NCBI GenBank assembly: GCA_017311185.1
Contig: JAESUZ010003499.1
Coordinates: forward strand, 62,001 to 126,000
Length of the DNA stretch: 64,000 nucleotides
From: Proteles cristata cristata
Lineage: Eukaryota > Chordata > Mammalia > Carnivora > Hyaenidae
Reading direction: 5' to 3'
In this document: positions 12,960 to 22,640 of the stretch, in pieces
Layout of the letters: every line of letters begins with the position of its first letter
Position numbering within the stretch: the stretch's first letter is position 1
Notes under the pieces: generated by a model
The model's database searches: none
What the model was told of the DNA's origin: nothing
Seen by the model: the letters and a program-made list of their open reading frames with translations, nothing else
Translations under genes and position numbers: made by a program

Positions 12960-13535
12960 GACCTAACCATTCCATCCCTAGGGGTCTGTCTCATGATACA
13001 CGCATCCAGGAAGGTAGGTGTGAGGGCTCCTTAACGCAGCATTGATCCAGGAGCCAAAGTTAGAAATGTCAGCCAGGGGACCTGGTAAAGGGGCTTCAGC
13101 AGAATATTATTCAGCTGTTAACTGTGCTCACATGAAAAGATGCCCACAAAAGTTGAAAAATACTTCAGCTCTCGGGGCACCTGGGTGGCTTAGTCGGTTA
13201 AGCGTCCGACTTTCGCTTAGGTTATGATCTCACAGTTCATGGGTTCGAGCCCCGCGTCAGGCTCTGTGCTGACTGCCAGCTCAGAGCCTGGAGCCTGTTT
13301 CAGTCTGTGACTCCCTCTCTCTCTGGTCCTCCCCTGCTCACGCTGTCTCTCTCTCTCTCTCTCCTAGAAATAAATAAAACATTAAAAAAAATAAAAATAA
13401 AAGAAAATAAAAAAAAGAAAAATACTTCAGCTCTGCCATTTGTGGACTTCGGAGGGATTTTTACCTTCTGTGTTCTATATTTTTACAGTGCTTGGATTTT
13501 TAGAACAAGATTGTTTTAGTTTTTGTTGCTGGGGG
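12960..13535 (+). mobile_element. Old LINE-1 3' fragment, sense, split by a SINE
   Basis: GCAGAATATTATTCAGCTGT followed by TCACATGAAAAGATGCCC is a diverged LINE-1 end of the kind that reads AATACTATTCAGCC in younger copies. The SINE at 13173-13426 sits inside it, and LINE-1-like sequence resumes at 13445 (CCATTTGTGGACTTCGG). Confidence 0.6.
13173..13426 (+). mobile_element. Felid SINE of a distinct young subfamily, plus strand
   Basis: A full-length copy runs from the GGGGCACCTGGGTGGCTTAG head through GACTGCCAGCTCAGAGCCTG and the (TC)n tail to an A-rich end. It is flanked by a perfect 18-bp duplication, GAAAAATACTTCAGCTCT, at 13155-13172 and 13427-13444. It shares diagnostic changes with the copies at 13682 and 20440. 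Confidence 0.96.
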
Positions 13536-13681
13536 AGAAAAAAAGCAGTCTCCTTGCTCTGAGTCCTCTGTCCTCTGCCAGAGCAGACGGAGAGTGTGGA
13601 CAGATCCTCAGGTCAGAAGAGGCGTTGCTGCTGCAGAACTCTGAAAACTAACTTTCCCTCTGCTTTAACGTGAATAGTTCT

Positions 13682-13921
13682 TTTTTTTTTTTTTTTTTTA
13701 AATTTTTTTTTTTAATGTTTTTATTTATTTCTAGGGAGAGAGAGAGAGACAGCGTGAGCAGGGGAGGGTCAGAGAGAGAGGGAGTCACAGACTGAAACAG
13801 GCTCCAGGCTCTGAGCTGGCAGTCAGCACAGAGCCCGACGCGGGCTCGAACCCACGAACCGCGAGATCATGACCCAAGCGAAAGTCGGACGCTTAACCGA
13901 CTAAGCCACCCAGGCGCCCCA
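13682..13921 (-). mobile_element. Felid SINE of the same young subfamily, minus strand
   Basis: An antisense copy has the subfamily marks (GAGCTGGCAGTCAGCACAGA, GTCACAGACTGAAACAGG, CGAAAGTCGG). A perfect 16-bp duplication, TAACGTGAATAGTTCT, flanks it at 13666-13681 and 13922-13937. The T-run at its start is unusually long. Confidence 0.96.
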
Positions 13922-14084
13922 TAACGTGAATAGTTCTATATTAAGGAAGACAGAGGATCTTTTCATATGGAAATTGTTGGAAAAAAATGAACCGTCAGGT
14001 TGCTTTCCATTCGAGGCTGTAGTTATTTTTAGCCAAGTGCTGGCAGAGGCCTGGTGATGCTATCAAGTAACAGTAATGGCTTCC

Positions 14085-14240
14085 ATTTATTGAGCGGTTG
14101 GTGTATATCAGGGCCTCGGCAGAATGCTTGACACACAGGGTTGTGTTTCATCCTCACTGTGGCCCACAGAGGTGGCCCCGAGGTCATGCTTTTCCAGAGG
14201 CGAGGCACGTGGAGCTCAGAGAGATACAGACTTTGCCCAC
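14085..14240 (-). repeat. MIR fragment
   Basis: CTTCCATTTATTGAGCGGTT, then CATCCTCACTGTGGCCC and GGAGCTCAGAGAGAT, follows the MIR complement order. Confidence 0.55.
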
Positions 14241-14412
14241 ACGTACGGCCAAGCTCCGGGTGAAACGCGGACCCCCGACTCCGAAGCCCACGTGCCGCCT
14301 GCCGTGCCCACAGCCCACTCGGCCTGGAATGTTGTCTCCTTCTTTCCCTTAGTCTGTAAGATTTTCAGTAAGTAACAGTCTGAAATCCTAGGTTCAAAAA
14401 AAGCTTTTCCTA

Positions 14413-14700
14413 GGGGCACCGGGATGGCTCTGTCAGTTGAGCGTCCCACCTTTGATGTCGGCCCGAGTCGTGATCTCACGATTTCGTGGGTTCAAGCCCC
14501 GCGTCGGGCTCTGCCCTGACAGAGCCTGCTTGGGGCTTGCACTTTGTCTCTCTCTCTCCCTCCCTCCCCCTCCCTCCCTCCCCCTCCCTCCTCTCTCCCT
14601 CTCTCCCTCCCTCCCTCTCTCCCTCCCTCCCCCCTCTCTGTGCCCCTCTCCCGCTCGTGCTCTCTCTGGCTGTCTCAAAATAAATAAACTTGAAAAAAAA
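14413..14700 (+). mobile_element. Felid SINEC-type SINE, plus strand, with an expanded TCCC tail
   Basis: The head is GGGGCACCGGGATGGCTCTG and the B-box side GTGGGTTCAAGCCCCGCGTC. The CAGCTCAGAGCC segment is shortened. The usual (TC)n tail has expanded to about 100 bases of CTCCCTCCC-type repeat (14548-14640). Flanks AAGCTTTTCCTA (14401) and AAGTTCTTCCTA (14702) look like a decayed duplication. Confidence 0.92.
14548..14640 (+). repeat. Polypyrimidine (CTCCC)n low-complexity tract
   Basis: About 90 bases of nearly pure C/T built from TCTC, TCCC and CCCTCC units, grown from the SINE tail. It is likely to vary in length and makes long spurious Pro/Ser/Leu open frames on this strand. Confidence 0.9.
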
Positions 14701-15692
14701 AAAGTTCTTCCTAATGTCCCCAAGCCACTTCTCCACTCTGGTTATCCTTTTTACCCGTTTGGGAAAGGGATAGGGCAGATAGTGTTCAGATGGGACTTGT
14801 GTCAGTGGATGAATGTGCCCAATTCTGTGCCCAGTATACTGTAAGTAACAAGAAATTGGTGGCGCCGGTATTTCTCAAGACTGGCTGCAGTAATTTTGCA
14901 ACTGCCTGGAAGTGTCATCCAATGTGACCCTGACTTTGTGGTCCCGTGGGTTGATATTTAGAGGCTGGCCTTATCCAGAGCGAAATTAAGCCCTGACAGA
15001 AACCACTGCTAAGTTGGGATCCCAGCTGCCACCAGTGACATTTGAAAGGCCAGTTGATATGTACATTTGTCAACAACAGGCAGAGACCGTTGTTGGGCTT
15101 GGCTAAGGGGCACGTTGAAAATCTGATGCTGAAACCTTGATACCTGGCCAACTGACTGCTCAGGAAGAAAGCGGTGTGGCTTTGGGGCTTTGGGGGTTTT
15201 TGTTTGTTTGGTTTTGAGATTTGATTCTGTGTAGAGGCTACGTGCCTCTCTTCTAGCCTGTCTTTCCTCTTGAGGCTGGAGGAGGTCCTTTGTCTGACAG
15301 CTGGGTCTGCATCCTGAGATAGTGGCCCCAGCAAGTGCCTGCTCTTAGTAACCATGTGGCCATTTATACAGAATGTGTGAGGCCCTATAAGCCACCCTTA
15401 CTCTGGAAGAAATGACTAGCAGATTAGTCATTGGGAGGGAGTTCCCGGCCTTCCGTGGTGTAAATGCTACACTGTGCAGTGGTCAGATGCTTTGTTTTCT
15501 TAAGTTCTCTCGACAACCTTTGGAGTTGCTCTCACAGATTTGATAGACTACAGTAGGGTAGTGGTTGATGGCAGTTCCTTCTTACGTGAAGGAGGGTTTG
15601 TTTCCCGCGGTTAGGTACGGCCGGCTGTAGGGAAGGTGCACCCGCCTGGCAGTCCCAGGTATTGGTAGGGAGGCCACGGGGGACAACCGAGA

Positions 15693-16417
15693 CTTCGATA
15701 GCGGGACTGCAAAGTGGCGCAGCCGTTATGCAGAATCATTTGGCAGAATCCATGAAATTAGGGGCGCCTGGGTGGCTCAGTTGAGGGTCCGACTTCGACT
15801 CAGGTCATGATCTCATGGTTCGTGGGTTCAAGCCCCATGTCGGGCTTTGTGCTGACAGGTGGCTCAGAGCCTGGAGCCTGTTTCTGATTCTGTGTCTCCC
15901 TCTCTCTCTGCCCCTCCTCTGCTCATGCTCTGTCTCTCTCTTTCAAAAATAAACATTAAAAAACTATTTTTTAATTCATAAATTAAATATGGTATATACT
16001 CTATAGCTAAGCAGTTCTATTCACAGAAAGCTCTTGCATGTGTTCTGGGAGACATGTATGAGAATGTTCATAGCAGTGTTTATAGAAGCTGGCAACAGGC
16101 CAGTGTCCCCTGGGATTAGGGAATCTATGGAATTTCACGGCACTGAAAATGAGAGCACTTACATGTACTTCAGCATGGTTACATGTCAGACCTACTACTG
16201 GGAGAAAAAGCAAGAACATGAGAATATTTACAGTGTATTTCCATTTATGTAAACTTCATAAACCTGTAAATTAAACTATACTTACAGATATAAACTATCA
16301 GAGATGGTAAGGGATGATAAGCACAAAAATCAGAATCATGGTTCCCCATCGTTGGGGGGAGAGATGTGGTCACGAAGGGGTGTGAGGTGGCGGCAGTGGA
16401 CTTGATAATGTCTGTCT
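15693..16417 (+). mobile_element. Old LINE-1 3' fragment, sense, split by a SINE
   Basis: GCAGAATCATTTGGCAGAAT, later AGCAGTTCTATTCAC, GAATGTTCATAGCAGTGTTT and TTCCATTTATGTAAACTTCA, match the 3' part of an old LINE-1 in sense orientation. It is interrupted by the SINE at 15761. No intact frame remains. Confidence 0.75.
15761..15972 (+). mobile_element. Felid SINEC_Fc-type SINE, plus strand
   Basis: It has the GGGGCGCCTGGGTGGCTCAG head, the B-box GTGGGTTCAAGCCCC, the CTCTCTCTGCCCCTCC tail and AAATAAACATTAAAAA end. It lacks the GTCGGTTAAGC segment. Flanks CCATGAAATTA and TCATAAATTA suggest a duplication. Confidence 0.93.
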
Positions 16418-16555
16418 CTAGAGCTGTGCTGTCCGATACAGCAGCCTCCAGCCCCGTTCCAAGTACTCAGTGGACACATGGGGCTGTGCTGTTGGACGTT
16501 GCAGATATAGAACATCTCCGTCATTGCTGAGAGGTCTATTTGATAGACTACGTTG
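16418..16555. mobile_element. MER5A-like hAT-Charlie DNA transposon remnant
   Basis: AGAGCTGTGCTGTCCGATAC followed by GCAGCC..., then CACATGGGGCTGTGCTGTTG and AGATATAGAACATCTCCGTC, resembles the short non-autonomous hAT element MER5A, with TIR-like CAGAGCTGTGCTGTCC at one end. It is diverged and non-coding. Confidence 0.65.
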
Positions 16556-16566
16556 GTGGATACGTG

Positions 16567-16616
16567 TATTTAATTTAATTTAATTCTGTGTGTGTATATA
16601 TATATATATATATATG
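16567..16616 (+). repeat. Microsatellite TTTAA / (TG)n(TA)n
   Basis: Repeats of TTTAATT give way to TGTGTGTG and then about ten TA units (TATATATATATATATA). Likely polymorphic. Confidence 0.9.
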
Positions 16617-16845
16617 TACTTATATATTTATGAACTCTTTCAAAATTTGTTTTAATTTCAGTACTACAAAATCTCTAAAAACACACATACACAGAATCTG
16701 AAAGTGCCCCTTTCTAAGTGAAAAGTCAGAGAGTAGAGAGTAGTAAGAGAGTGGTTGATAAAGCTGAGACTGTGGGAGCATCTCCTTGGCATTGGCCTCC
16801 ACTCCAGATGATTGATACACTTGAGGGACTCGGGAAAAGGAGCAG

Positions 16846-16848
<3 letters not shown>

Positions 16849-16877
<29 letters not shown>

Positions 16878-16878
16878 G
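16849..16878 (+). repeat. (GT)n microsatellite
   Basis: About fourteen GT units in a row, likely polymorphic and Z-DNA prone. Confidence 0.9.
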
Positions 16879-17780
16879 TACTGTTGGCGAAATTCCCCTG
16901 ACACAGCCGCCCCCCGTTGCTTCCTTCCGCGTGCTGTCACTGGTTGTTACGGTGCTTTATCAACACTCATATGTGGAATCTGAGTGACCTTGCAAGTCAC
17001 CTGAAATCTATGTTGCCAACCCAGTGTTTCAAGGAGAAGATAACAAGCAGCCTCCAAGTAAAAATCTGTCCTGGTTAGCGCTGTCTTCTATTTCCAGAGG
17101 TGACGCGGTTCGTTATCATTAGGAAGAACCTGCTTTCTCTGCTTGATTTAACACCTTGTGTGCTAAAGGTAGCTGTTCCAAGGCTATGAAATACTCCCAG
17201 GAGGGAGATTTATTGGTAGATCTAGTTCTTTCTTTAAATGCTGACGTGGATTCCCAGCCATGCCCGGAGACAGACTAGAATTTCAGGCAGAGGTAGAGAG
17301 AGTGCCATAATATACTTCCTGCATTCAGTTTGCTCTCAGGTTGGAGGTGCCCTTCGTTGGCCCTTGGCTCAAGGCTGGCTTTGCAAGTGGGGGCGCCGGA
17401 GAGGTCTTCTGGGGAGCCCTCCGTGCCTTGCGTGCACACCCGAGTTCCGCCCCCGTCGTGATGGCAGAGGGGTGAATCTGGCCTGTTCGTACGGCAGCTC
17501 AGGGTAGCAGACAGGCACAGGCGGAAATTGGTTTCCCCAGCCCAGGTCTCAGAAGGTCTCTGACCACGAAAGCAAACCAAAGAAACCGTGCATCCTGCCT
17601 GGACTTCCCCATCTGCATCTGCTTTTCGGGCCCTGCTTTCAGTCTTAGTTGCTCGAATGGAAGTTGTAAGGGTTAGTACTTTGCTCTGACATCCCAGCTG
17701 GCTTGGGAACCTGCCTGGTCAGAGCTGTGCCTGCAGACACAGGAAGCCGAGGAGACCTGTGAAGCCACAGAGCGAAACAG

Positions 17781-17827
17781 TCCTTTACACTGACCAGAAG
17801 ATTGAGCCTTCTGGCCAGTGTAAAGGA
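17781..17827 (+). other. 47-nt near-perfect inverted repeat (hairpin)
   Basis: The arms TCCTTTACACTGACCAGAAG (17781-17800) and CTTCTGGCCAGTGTAAAGGA (17808-17827) are complementary at 19 of 20 positions, around a 7-nt loop (ATTGAGC). The one mismatch is A opposite C. It is not part of a SINE, MIR or LINE-1 that I can recognise. It may be a fold in the pre-mRNA or the product of a template-switch mutation; no function is claimed. Confidence 0.9.
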
Positions 17828-17959
17828 AGAGGCCGGTGGGCCCTTGTGAGGCCCACAGTCACTTGGGGTGGTGAGTTTAAAGGTCAGTGCTACAGAATTG
17901 CCTGATTAAGGTCTGTAAGCAGTTGGGACGTAAGAATTCAGAGTTTGATCAACTTTGCT

Positions 17960-18450
17960 ACCTATCCAGATCCTATAGTTAGCTTAGTCAGCTCCCTGCC
18001 CGGCACTTGGGCACGCGCCTCATTGCATTATCCCAAGTGGCGTCTCATTTACTCTCCATCATGTCAGCCATCCTAAGGACAGTATTCCCCGGGCGCCTGG
18101 GGGGCTCAGTCAGTTAAGCGTCGACTTCGGCTCAGGTCATGATCTCACGGTTCGTGGATTCGAGCCCCACGTTGGGCTCTGCGCTGGCAGCCCAGGGCCT
18201 GCAGCCTGCTTTGGATTCAGTGTCTCCCACTCACCCTCTCTCTGCCCCTCCCCCATGTGCATGTGCCCTCTTGCTCGGTCTCTCTCTCCGTCAAAAACAA
18301 ATAACTAAAACTTAAAAAACAATGTTACCAGCCCCATTTTCCAGACAAAGAAACTTAAGACTTGGAGAGGGGACTTTGAAGTATTTTCACCCAAACAGTC
18401 TGAGCACAGAGCTCACCCTTTTAACCACCATATATAGGATTAGACCGGTC
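17960..18450 (-). repeat. MIR, antisense, split by a SINE
   Basis: Before the SINE, CATTGCATTATCCCAAGTGG and TCATTTACTCTCCATCATG, and after it, CCCCATTTTCCAGACAAAGA and CTTAAGACTTGGAGAGG, follow the MIR complement. The SINE at 18089-18320 interrupts it. Confidence 0.6.
18089..18320 (+). mobile_element. Felid SINEC_Fc-type SINE, plus strand
   Basis: Head GGGCGCCTGGGGGGCTCAGT, a one-base deletion in GCGTCGACTTCGGCTC, B-box GTGGATTCGAGCCCC, and a CTCTCTCTGCCCCTCC tail with AAAACTTAAAAA end. Confidence 0.93.
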
Positions 18451-19119
18451 ACATCATTTTGAAGTATAAAGAAGGAAATATAAACTGTCAGAAGACCCAA
18501 CCTCCTTGAGCGGGGAAGGAGAGGCCAGGCAGAGGGAGGAAGGAGAAACCCACCATCCCAGCTTACCTGCTCTGAATCCCAGCGAGGACTGTGGCGTCCA
18601 CAGGCAGGTGCCCAGGGCCCCTCCTGACCCGGTGGTGAGCTGTGCCATGTGAAGAGAGAGGTGCCCCGGCGTCCTCTGGATTTCTGTGCACCTTCGGGCT
18701 CCAAGAGGGGCTTCGTACCGGCAGACAGACAGCTGCAAAGCCCTGTCTGTTTTGACTCTGCTTGTGAATGAAGGCCGGGCCGTCTCTTTGGTCCAGAGTG
18801 TGGTGCGCTTCTAGGTGACCTGTTTGCCACCTGGAAGGTCTTTGACGGAGGAATTGTGCTTTGTCCCTAATGACATGCACAATAATAATAACAGACACAG
18901 TAACAGACCTGTAGTACAGGGTGCTGGGTCATTTATTTGGAAGGGTGTTTTAGTACTAAATAGCTGGAAGAATGGAGAGGGGAGGAGTGCTTTTTATTTT
19001 TAAAACTATAGGATTTATTTTTCCACTGGATAGGATCATGTTCTGTTCCTAATTTTCAGCCACTTTCAAGTATTTTCTGTGAATTTCAGCTGGTATCAAA
19101 AGAAGTAGTCCTTTTTGTG

Positions 19120-19320
19120 GTTGATTGATTCGTTCACTTGTTGAGTGAATGTTGAGTACCGTCTCTGGGCTGGGTACCATGTTAGCACTGGGATGCGGGC
19201 GTGAAAAGGACAGGTATGGTCCTCAGTGAGTTTGCGTTCTTGTGAGGAGACAAGCACGGAAATACTTGTCACTTAAGATTGTTTCAAACGCCAGGAAGCG
19301 TTGAGGTAAACGGCGAGATG
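19120..19320 (+). repeat. Ancient dispersed repeat (MIR/LINE-2 group)
   Basis: GTTCACTTGTTGAGTGAATG, GGGCTGGGTACCATGTTAGC and GTGAGGAGACAAGCACGGAA follow an old mammalian repeat whose consensus reads TATTGAGCACCTACTATGTG. The class is uncertain. A similar stretch occurs at 50150-50290. Confidence 0.45.
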
Positions 19321-20439
19321 AAGGGAGGCCTCGGCGGGTCTTTGCTTTTTCAAAAACAGCTTCATTGAGATAGAATTCACGTACACAGTGGACTCATTTA
19401 AAGTGTAGAATCCAGTGTGGTTTGTTGTTGTTTTTTAATAAGTCACTGGGTTGTGCAGCCATCACCCGATTCTAAGGTTAGGATATTTACGTCCCCTCAC
19501 CAAAAACCCTCATACTCATTAGCAACCCCTCTCCCCTGCCCACAACCTTAGCAGCCACTGATCTACTTTCTGTCTCTAAAAATTTGCCTATTCTGGAGAA
19601 TTTCAAATAAAAAACGATACAATAAGTGGTCTTTTGTGACTGGCTTCTTTCACTTAGCATAACGCTGTCAAGATTCATCCATGTTATAGCAGGTGTCAGA
19701 ACTTCGTTTCTTTTATCGTCAGGTAATATTCTGTCGTATGGATATGCCACACTTTATTCGTTCCTCGACGTTTGAGTTATTTCCACCTTTTGATTATCAT
19801 GAATAGTGCTGCTGTGAGCTTTCGTGTAGAAATCATAGGGAGAGATGTTTTCATTTCTCTTGGGTAAATGCTGAGGGATGGAGTTGCTGGGGTATAGGGT
19901 AACCGTGTTTGATCATGTGAGGAACTGACAGCCACTTTCCACAGCAGCTGCACCATTTTACATTTCCAGCATCAGTGTAGGAGGGCTCCAGGCCCCCAAC
20001 CTTCGCCACTGCTTGCTTATTATCGGTTTTTTTGGTTACACCTGGTGGCTTAGAAGTAGTAACTTCTGTTGGTTTGGGCATTTCCCTGATGACAAATGAT
20101 GGTGAGCATCTTTTCATGTGCTTATTGCTCATTTGTGTATTTTACTCGGAGAAATGTCTATTGAAATTCTTCGGTCATTTTAAATTGGATTATTTTCCTT
20201 TTGTTGTTGAATTATAAGAGCTGTTTCTATTTTCTGTGTGCAAGTCCCTAGCAGGTGTATGACTTGCAGATATTTTCTCCCATTCTGCAGTTTGCCTTTT
20301 CACTTTCTTGATGGTATCGTTTGCAGCACAAACATTTTTAATACCATCTTCGCTTTGGGTGTATGACATCGTGATTGGGTATTTGTGTGCATTGCCAAAT
20401 GATCACCACAGTGAGTCTCGTTTAAAGTTTTAAATTGTG

Positions 20440-20655
20440 GGGCGCCTGGGTGGCTTAGTCGGTTAAGCGTCCGACTTTCGCTTAGGTCATGATCTCGCGG
20501 TTCGTGGGTTCGAGCCCCGCGTCGGGCTCTGTGCTGACTGCCAGCTCAGAGCCTGGAGCCTGTTTCAGTCTGTGACTCCCTCTCTCTCTGACCCTCCCCT
20601 GCTCACGCTGTCTCTCTCTCTCTCCTAGAAATAAAAAAATAAAAAATAAAAAAAA
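20440..20655 (+). mobile_element. Felid SINE of the young subfamily, plus strand, inside LINE-1
   Basis: Head GGGCGCCTGGGTGGCTTAGT, subfamily marks GACTTTCGCTTAGG, GACTGCCAGCTC and CAGTCTGTGACTCCC. A perfect 18-bp duplication, TTAAAGTTTTAAATTGTG, flanks it at 20422-20439 and 20656-20673. Confidence 0.96.
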
Positions 20656-21193
20656 ATTAAAGTTTTAAATTGTGATGAAATCCAATGGATCTCATTTTTC
20701 TTTTGTCACTTTTGGTGTTACAGCTAAGCAACCATTACCAAATCCAAGGTCACAAAAGTTTCATCCCTATGTTTTCTTCTGAGTTTCTAGTTTTAACTCT
20801 TACATTCAGGTCTGTGAGATCCATTTTGAGTTAATTTTTGTATATGGTGTGAAGTAAGGGCCCACATTTGTTCTTTTGTATGTGAAATACCCAGTGGTGC
20901 CAGCACCATTTGTTGAAAAGAACATTCATTCCTTCACTGAATGGACTTGGGACCCCTGTTAAGAATCAGTCGGCCGTAGACACGTGGGTTTATTTCTGGG
21001 CTCTCAGTCCCATTCCGTTCTTCTGTCCCCCATACCAGTACCATGCTGCCCTGATTACTGTAACTTCATAATAGAGAGTCTTAAGCTCAGGAAGCATCAG
21101 TCCTCTGATTTTATTCTTCTTTTTCTATCATTTTGGCTGTTGCATGTTTCTTTTATTTCCATACTTATTTAAGGGTTAGATTGTCCATTTGTT

Positions 21194-21215
21194 CCCCCCC
21201 CCCAAAAAAAAAAAA
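21194..21215 (+). repeat. Poly-C/poly-A junction
   Basis: Ten C followed by twelve A. A homopolymer joint inside the LINE-1 remnant, prone to sequencing and replication slippage. Confidence 0.9.
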
Positions 21216-21434
21216 GCCAGCTGGGACTCTCATAGGGATTATGTTGAGTCTGTAGACCAATTTGGGGAGTATCGACATTTTAATAATATTAACACTTGAT
21301 TCGTCTATTTAGATTGTCGCAATTTCTTTCAACAATGTTTTGTAGTTTTTAGTGTATGTCTGGCTCTTCTTGTGTTATATTTATGCCCAAGTATTTTATT
21401 CTTTTTGACGATATTGTCAATGGGAGCTTTTTTG

Positions 21435-21728
21435 TTTTTGTTCTGTTTCTACTGAAGTAGAGTTGACACACGATGTTCTATTAGTTTCGGGTGTAGCGTG
21501 TAGTGATTCCAGCATCTCTACGCATCCTGCTCTCTCACCAGTGTGGCCCCCTCTGTCACCACACGGTGCTATCACAGGATCACTGGGCTATATTCCCTGT
21601 GTTGCACCTTTTATTCCAATGACCTACCCATTCCCTAACTGGAAGCCCGTATCTCCCCTTCCCCTCCACCCACTTTTCCCAGTCTCCACCCCTTCCCTCT
21701 GCCAGCCATCCCCATCAGTTCCCTGTAG
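21435..21728 (-). mobile_element. Second LINE-1 3' piece nested in the first
   Basis: TACTGAAGTAGAGTTGACAC, TCTATTAGTTTCGGGTGTAG, GTGATTCCAGCATCTC and TTGCACCTTTTATTCCAATG are the complement of another L1 3' UTR. The flanks AATGGGAGCTTTT (21419) and AATGGAAGCTTTT (21733) look like its target-site duplication, so this is a nested insertion. Confidence 0.75.
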
Positions 21729-22500
21729 TGTAAATGGAAGCTTTTCAAAATTTCATTTTGGAATGTTCATTTCTACTGTTCAGAAACCCAGCAGGCTCTC
21801 ATATGTTGATCTGGTAGCCTGTGGCTTTACTGAATTTGTTTCTTGGTACTCAATTTTTTTAATGGGTTGCTTGGGATTTTCCATATGCAAGACCATCTAC
21901 AGATAGAGTTTTGTATCTTCCTTTCGAATCTGGTGGAGTACGACAGCGAATGGTGAGAACAGACGCCCTAGTCTCGTTCCCGATCCTGGAGAGAAGCCGT
22001 CCAGCCGTTCGCCGTGTCCCAGAGGGTTGAACACCTTGGTGCGATTTCAGCCTCCGGTGCTTACCCTGAGGCCTTGCTCACGCTGCCTTTGCCCTAAACC
22101 TAAACAGAAGTGAGGCGGTGGATTCCTTTCCAGTTCCCACAACCTGCATGTCTGTGATTCTGCTTTGGTGTCCTTTCTTCTTAGCTGGTTCCCTTAGACT
22201 TGGGGTAGTTCAGCCTACAAACTGTGTAGGGGACACCAAAAGCATTGGTGGGTTCTTTTCCCGTGGCCGTTTGACCATCTCTGACTTCCATAGTCCTGAG
22301 CAACCTAACTAGATGGAAACTGCAGAAATTAAAACATGCAAGCAGCAGTGTTTTGGCGGAACTGTCTCCCCTTTGCTTTGTAACTCTAAACAGCCAGGGG
22401 AAAAGGTTTGTTTGGGGACGACGCTCAATTACGCCAAAGGTCACGGGACCGCCGCTCCTTCCCACCCCACCTCTAACCATCAGCACCTCCTTGTTTTCAG

Positions 22501-22640
22501 ACTCTCAGCGCTCCCATCTCTCCTCCTTCACCATGAAGCTCAAGGACAAATTCCACTCGCCCAAAATCAAGCGAACGCCGTCCAAGAAGGGAAAACCAGC
22601 TGAGGTGTCTGTGAAAGTCCCGGAGAAGCCTGTGAACAAA
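22501..22640 (+). CDS. RAPGEF1: RAPGEF1 exon (first seen): N-terminal basic segment
   Basis: The acceptor ends in TTGTTTTCAG and the donor is AAA|GTAAGC. The first two bases complete an Asp codon. The exon then reads SQRSHLSSFTMKLKDKF and a Lys/Pro-rich basic stretch ending in KPVNK, about residues 4-50 of C3G. The match to human C3G as I recall it is near exact. An in-frame ATG at 22533-22535 (SFT-Met) has A at -3 and could serve as an internal start for transcripts whose first exon is non-coding. Phase in is 1 base from the previous exon; phase out is 0. Confidence 0.96.
22533..22535 (+). promoter_or_regulatory. RAPGEF1: In-frame internal ATG in the first recognised RAPGEF1 exon
   Basis: The ATG has A at -3 (TTCACCATGA), a favourable though not optimal context. 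It is in frame with the whole coding region, so a transcript with a non-coding upstream exon would give a protein starting MKLKDKF. Whether it is used is not shown by the sequence. Confidence 0.4.

Larger units (their letters stand above)
19346..22020 (-). mobile_element. LINE-1 3' half, antisense, about 2.2 kb of L1 split by a SINE and a second L1 piece
   Basis: The plus strand reads as the complement of a LINE-1: GTGACTGGCTTCTTTCACTT, AGCATAACGCTGTCAAGATT, CATTTCCCTGATGACAAATG, GTTAATTTTTGTATATGGTG, CACCATTTGTTGAAAAGAAC and CAATTTGGGGAGTATCGACA occur in the expected order. It covers the 3' UTR and the end of ORF2. The frame is broken many times, so it is inactive. A SINE (20440-20655) and another L1 3' piece (21435-21728) are inserted. 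Confidence 0.88.
1..22500 (+). other. Non-coding stretch upstream of the first recognised exon, probably RAPGEF1 intron 1
   Basis: No exon with a recognisable product was found. The exon at 22501 starts in mid-codon, so a 5' exon must exist, and RAPGEF1 has a long first intron in other mammals; this stretch is therefore most simply intron 1. An alternative first exon inside it cannot be excluded. It holds thirteen tRNA-derived SINEs, several MIRs, LINE-1 pieces at 11545-12760, 12960-13535, 15693-16417 and 19346-22020, a MER5A-like element and a short perfect-looking hairpin, each listed separately. In 1-1100, 1250-3050, 8210-9400 and 17000-17950 I see no repeat or gene apart from the hairpin at 17781 and a possible fragment of an ancient repeat near 8855-8900. 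Confidence 0.6.

Noticed and set aside
14433..14844. Overlapping Pro/Ser/Leu and Arg/Glu-rich open frames on both strands
   Set aside because: Produced by the (CTCCC)n tail of a SINE, not by coding sequence.
16567..16878. Dense short repeats suggesting a regulatory or CRISPR-like array
   Set aside because: They are simple (TA)n and (GT)n microsatellites with no spacer-repeat structure.
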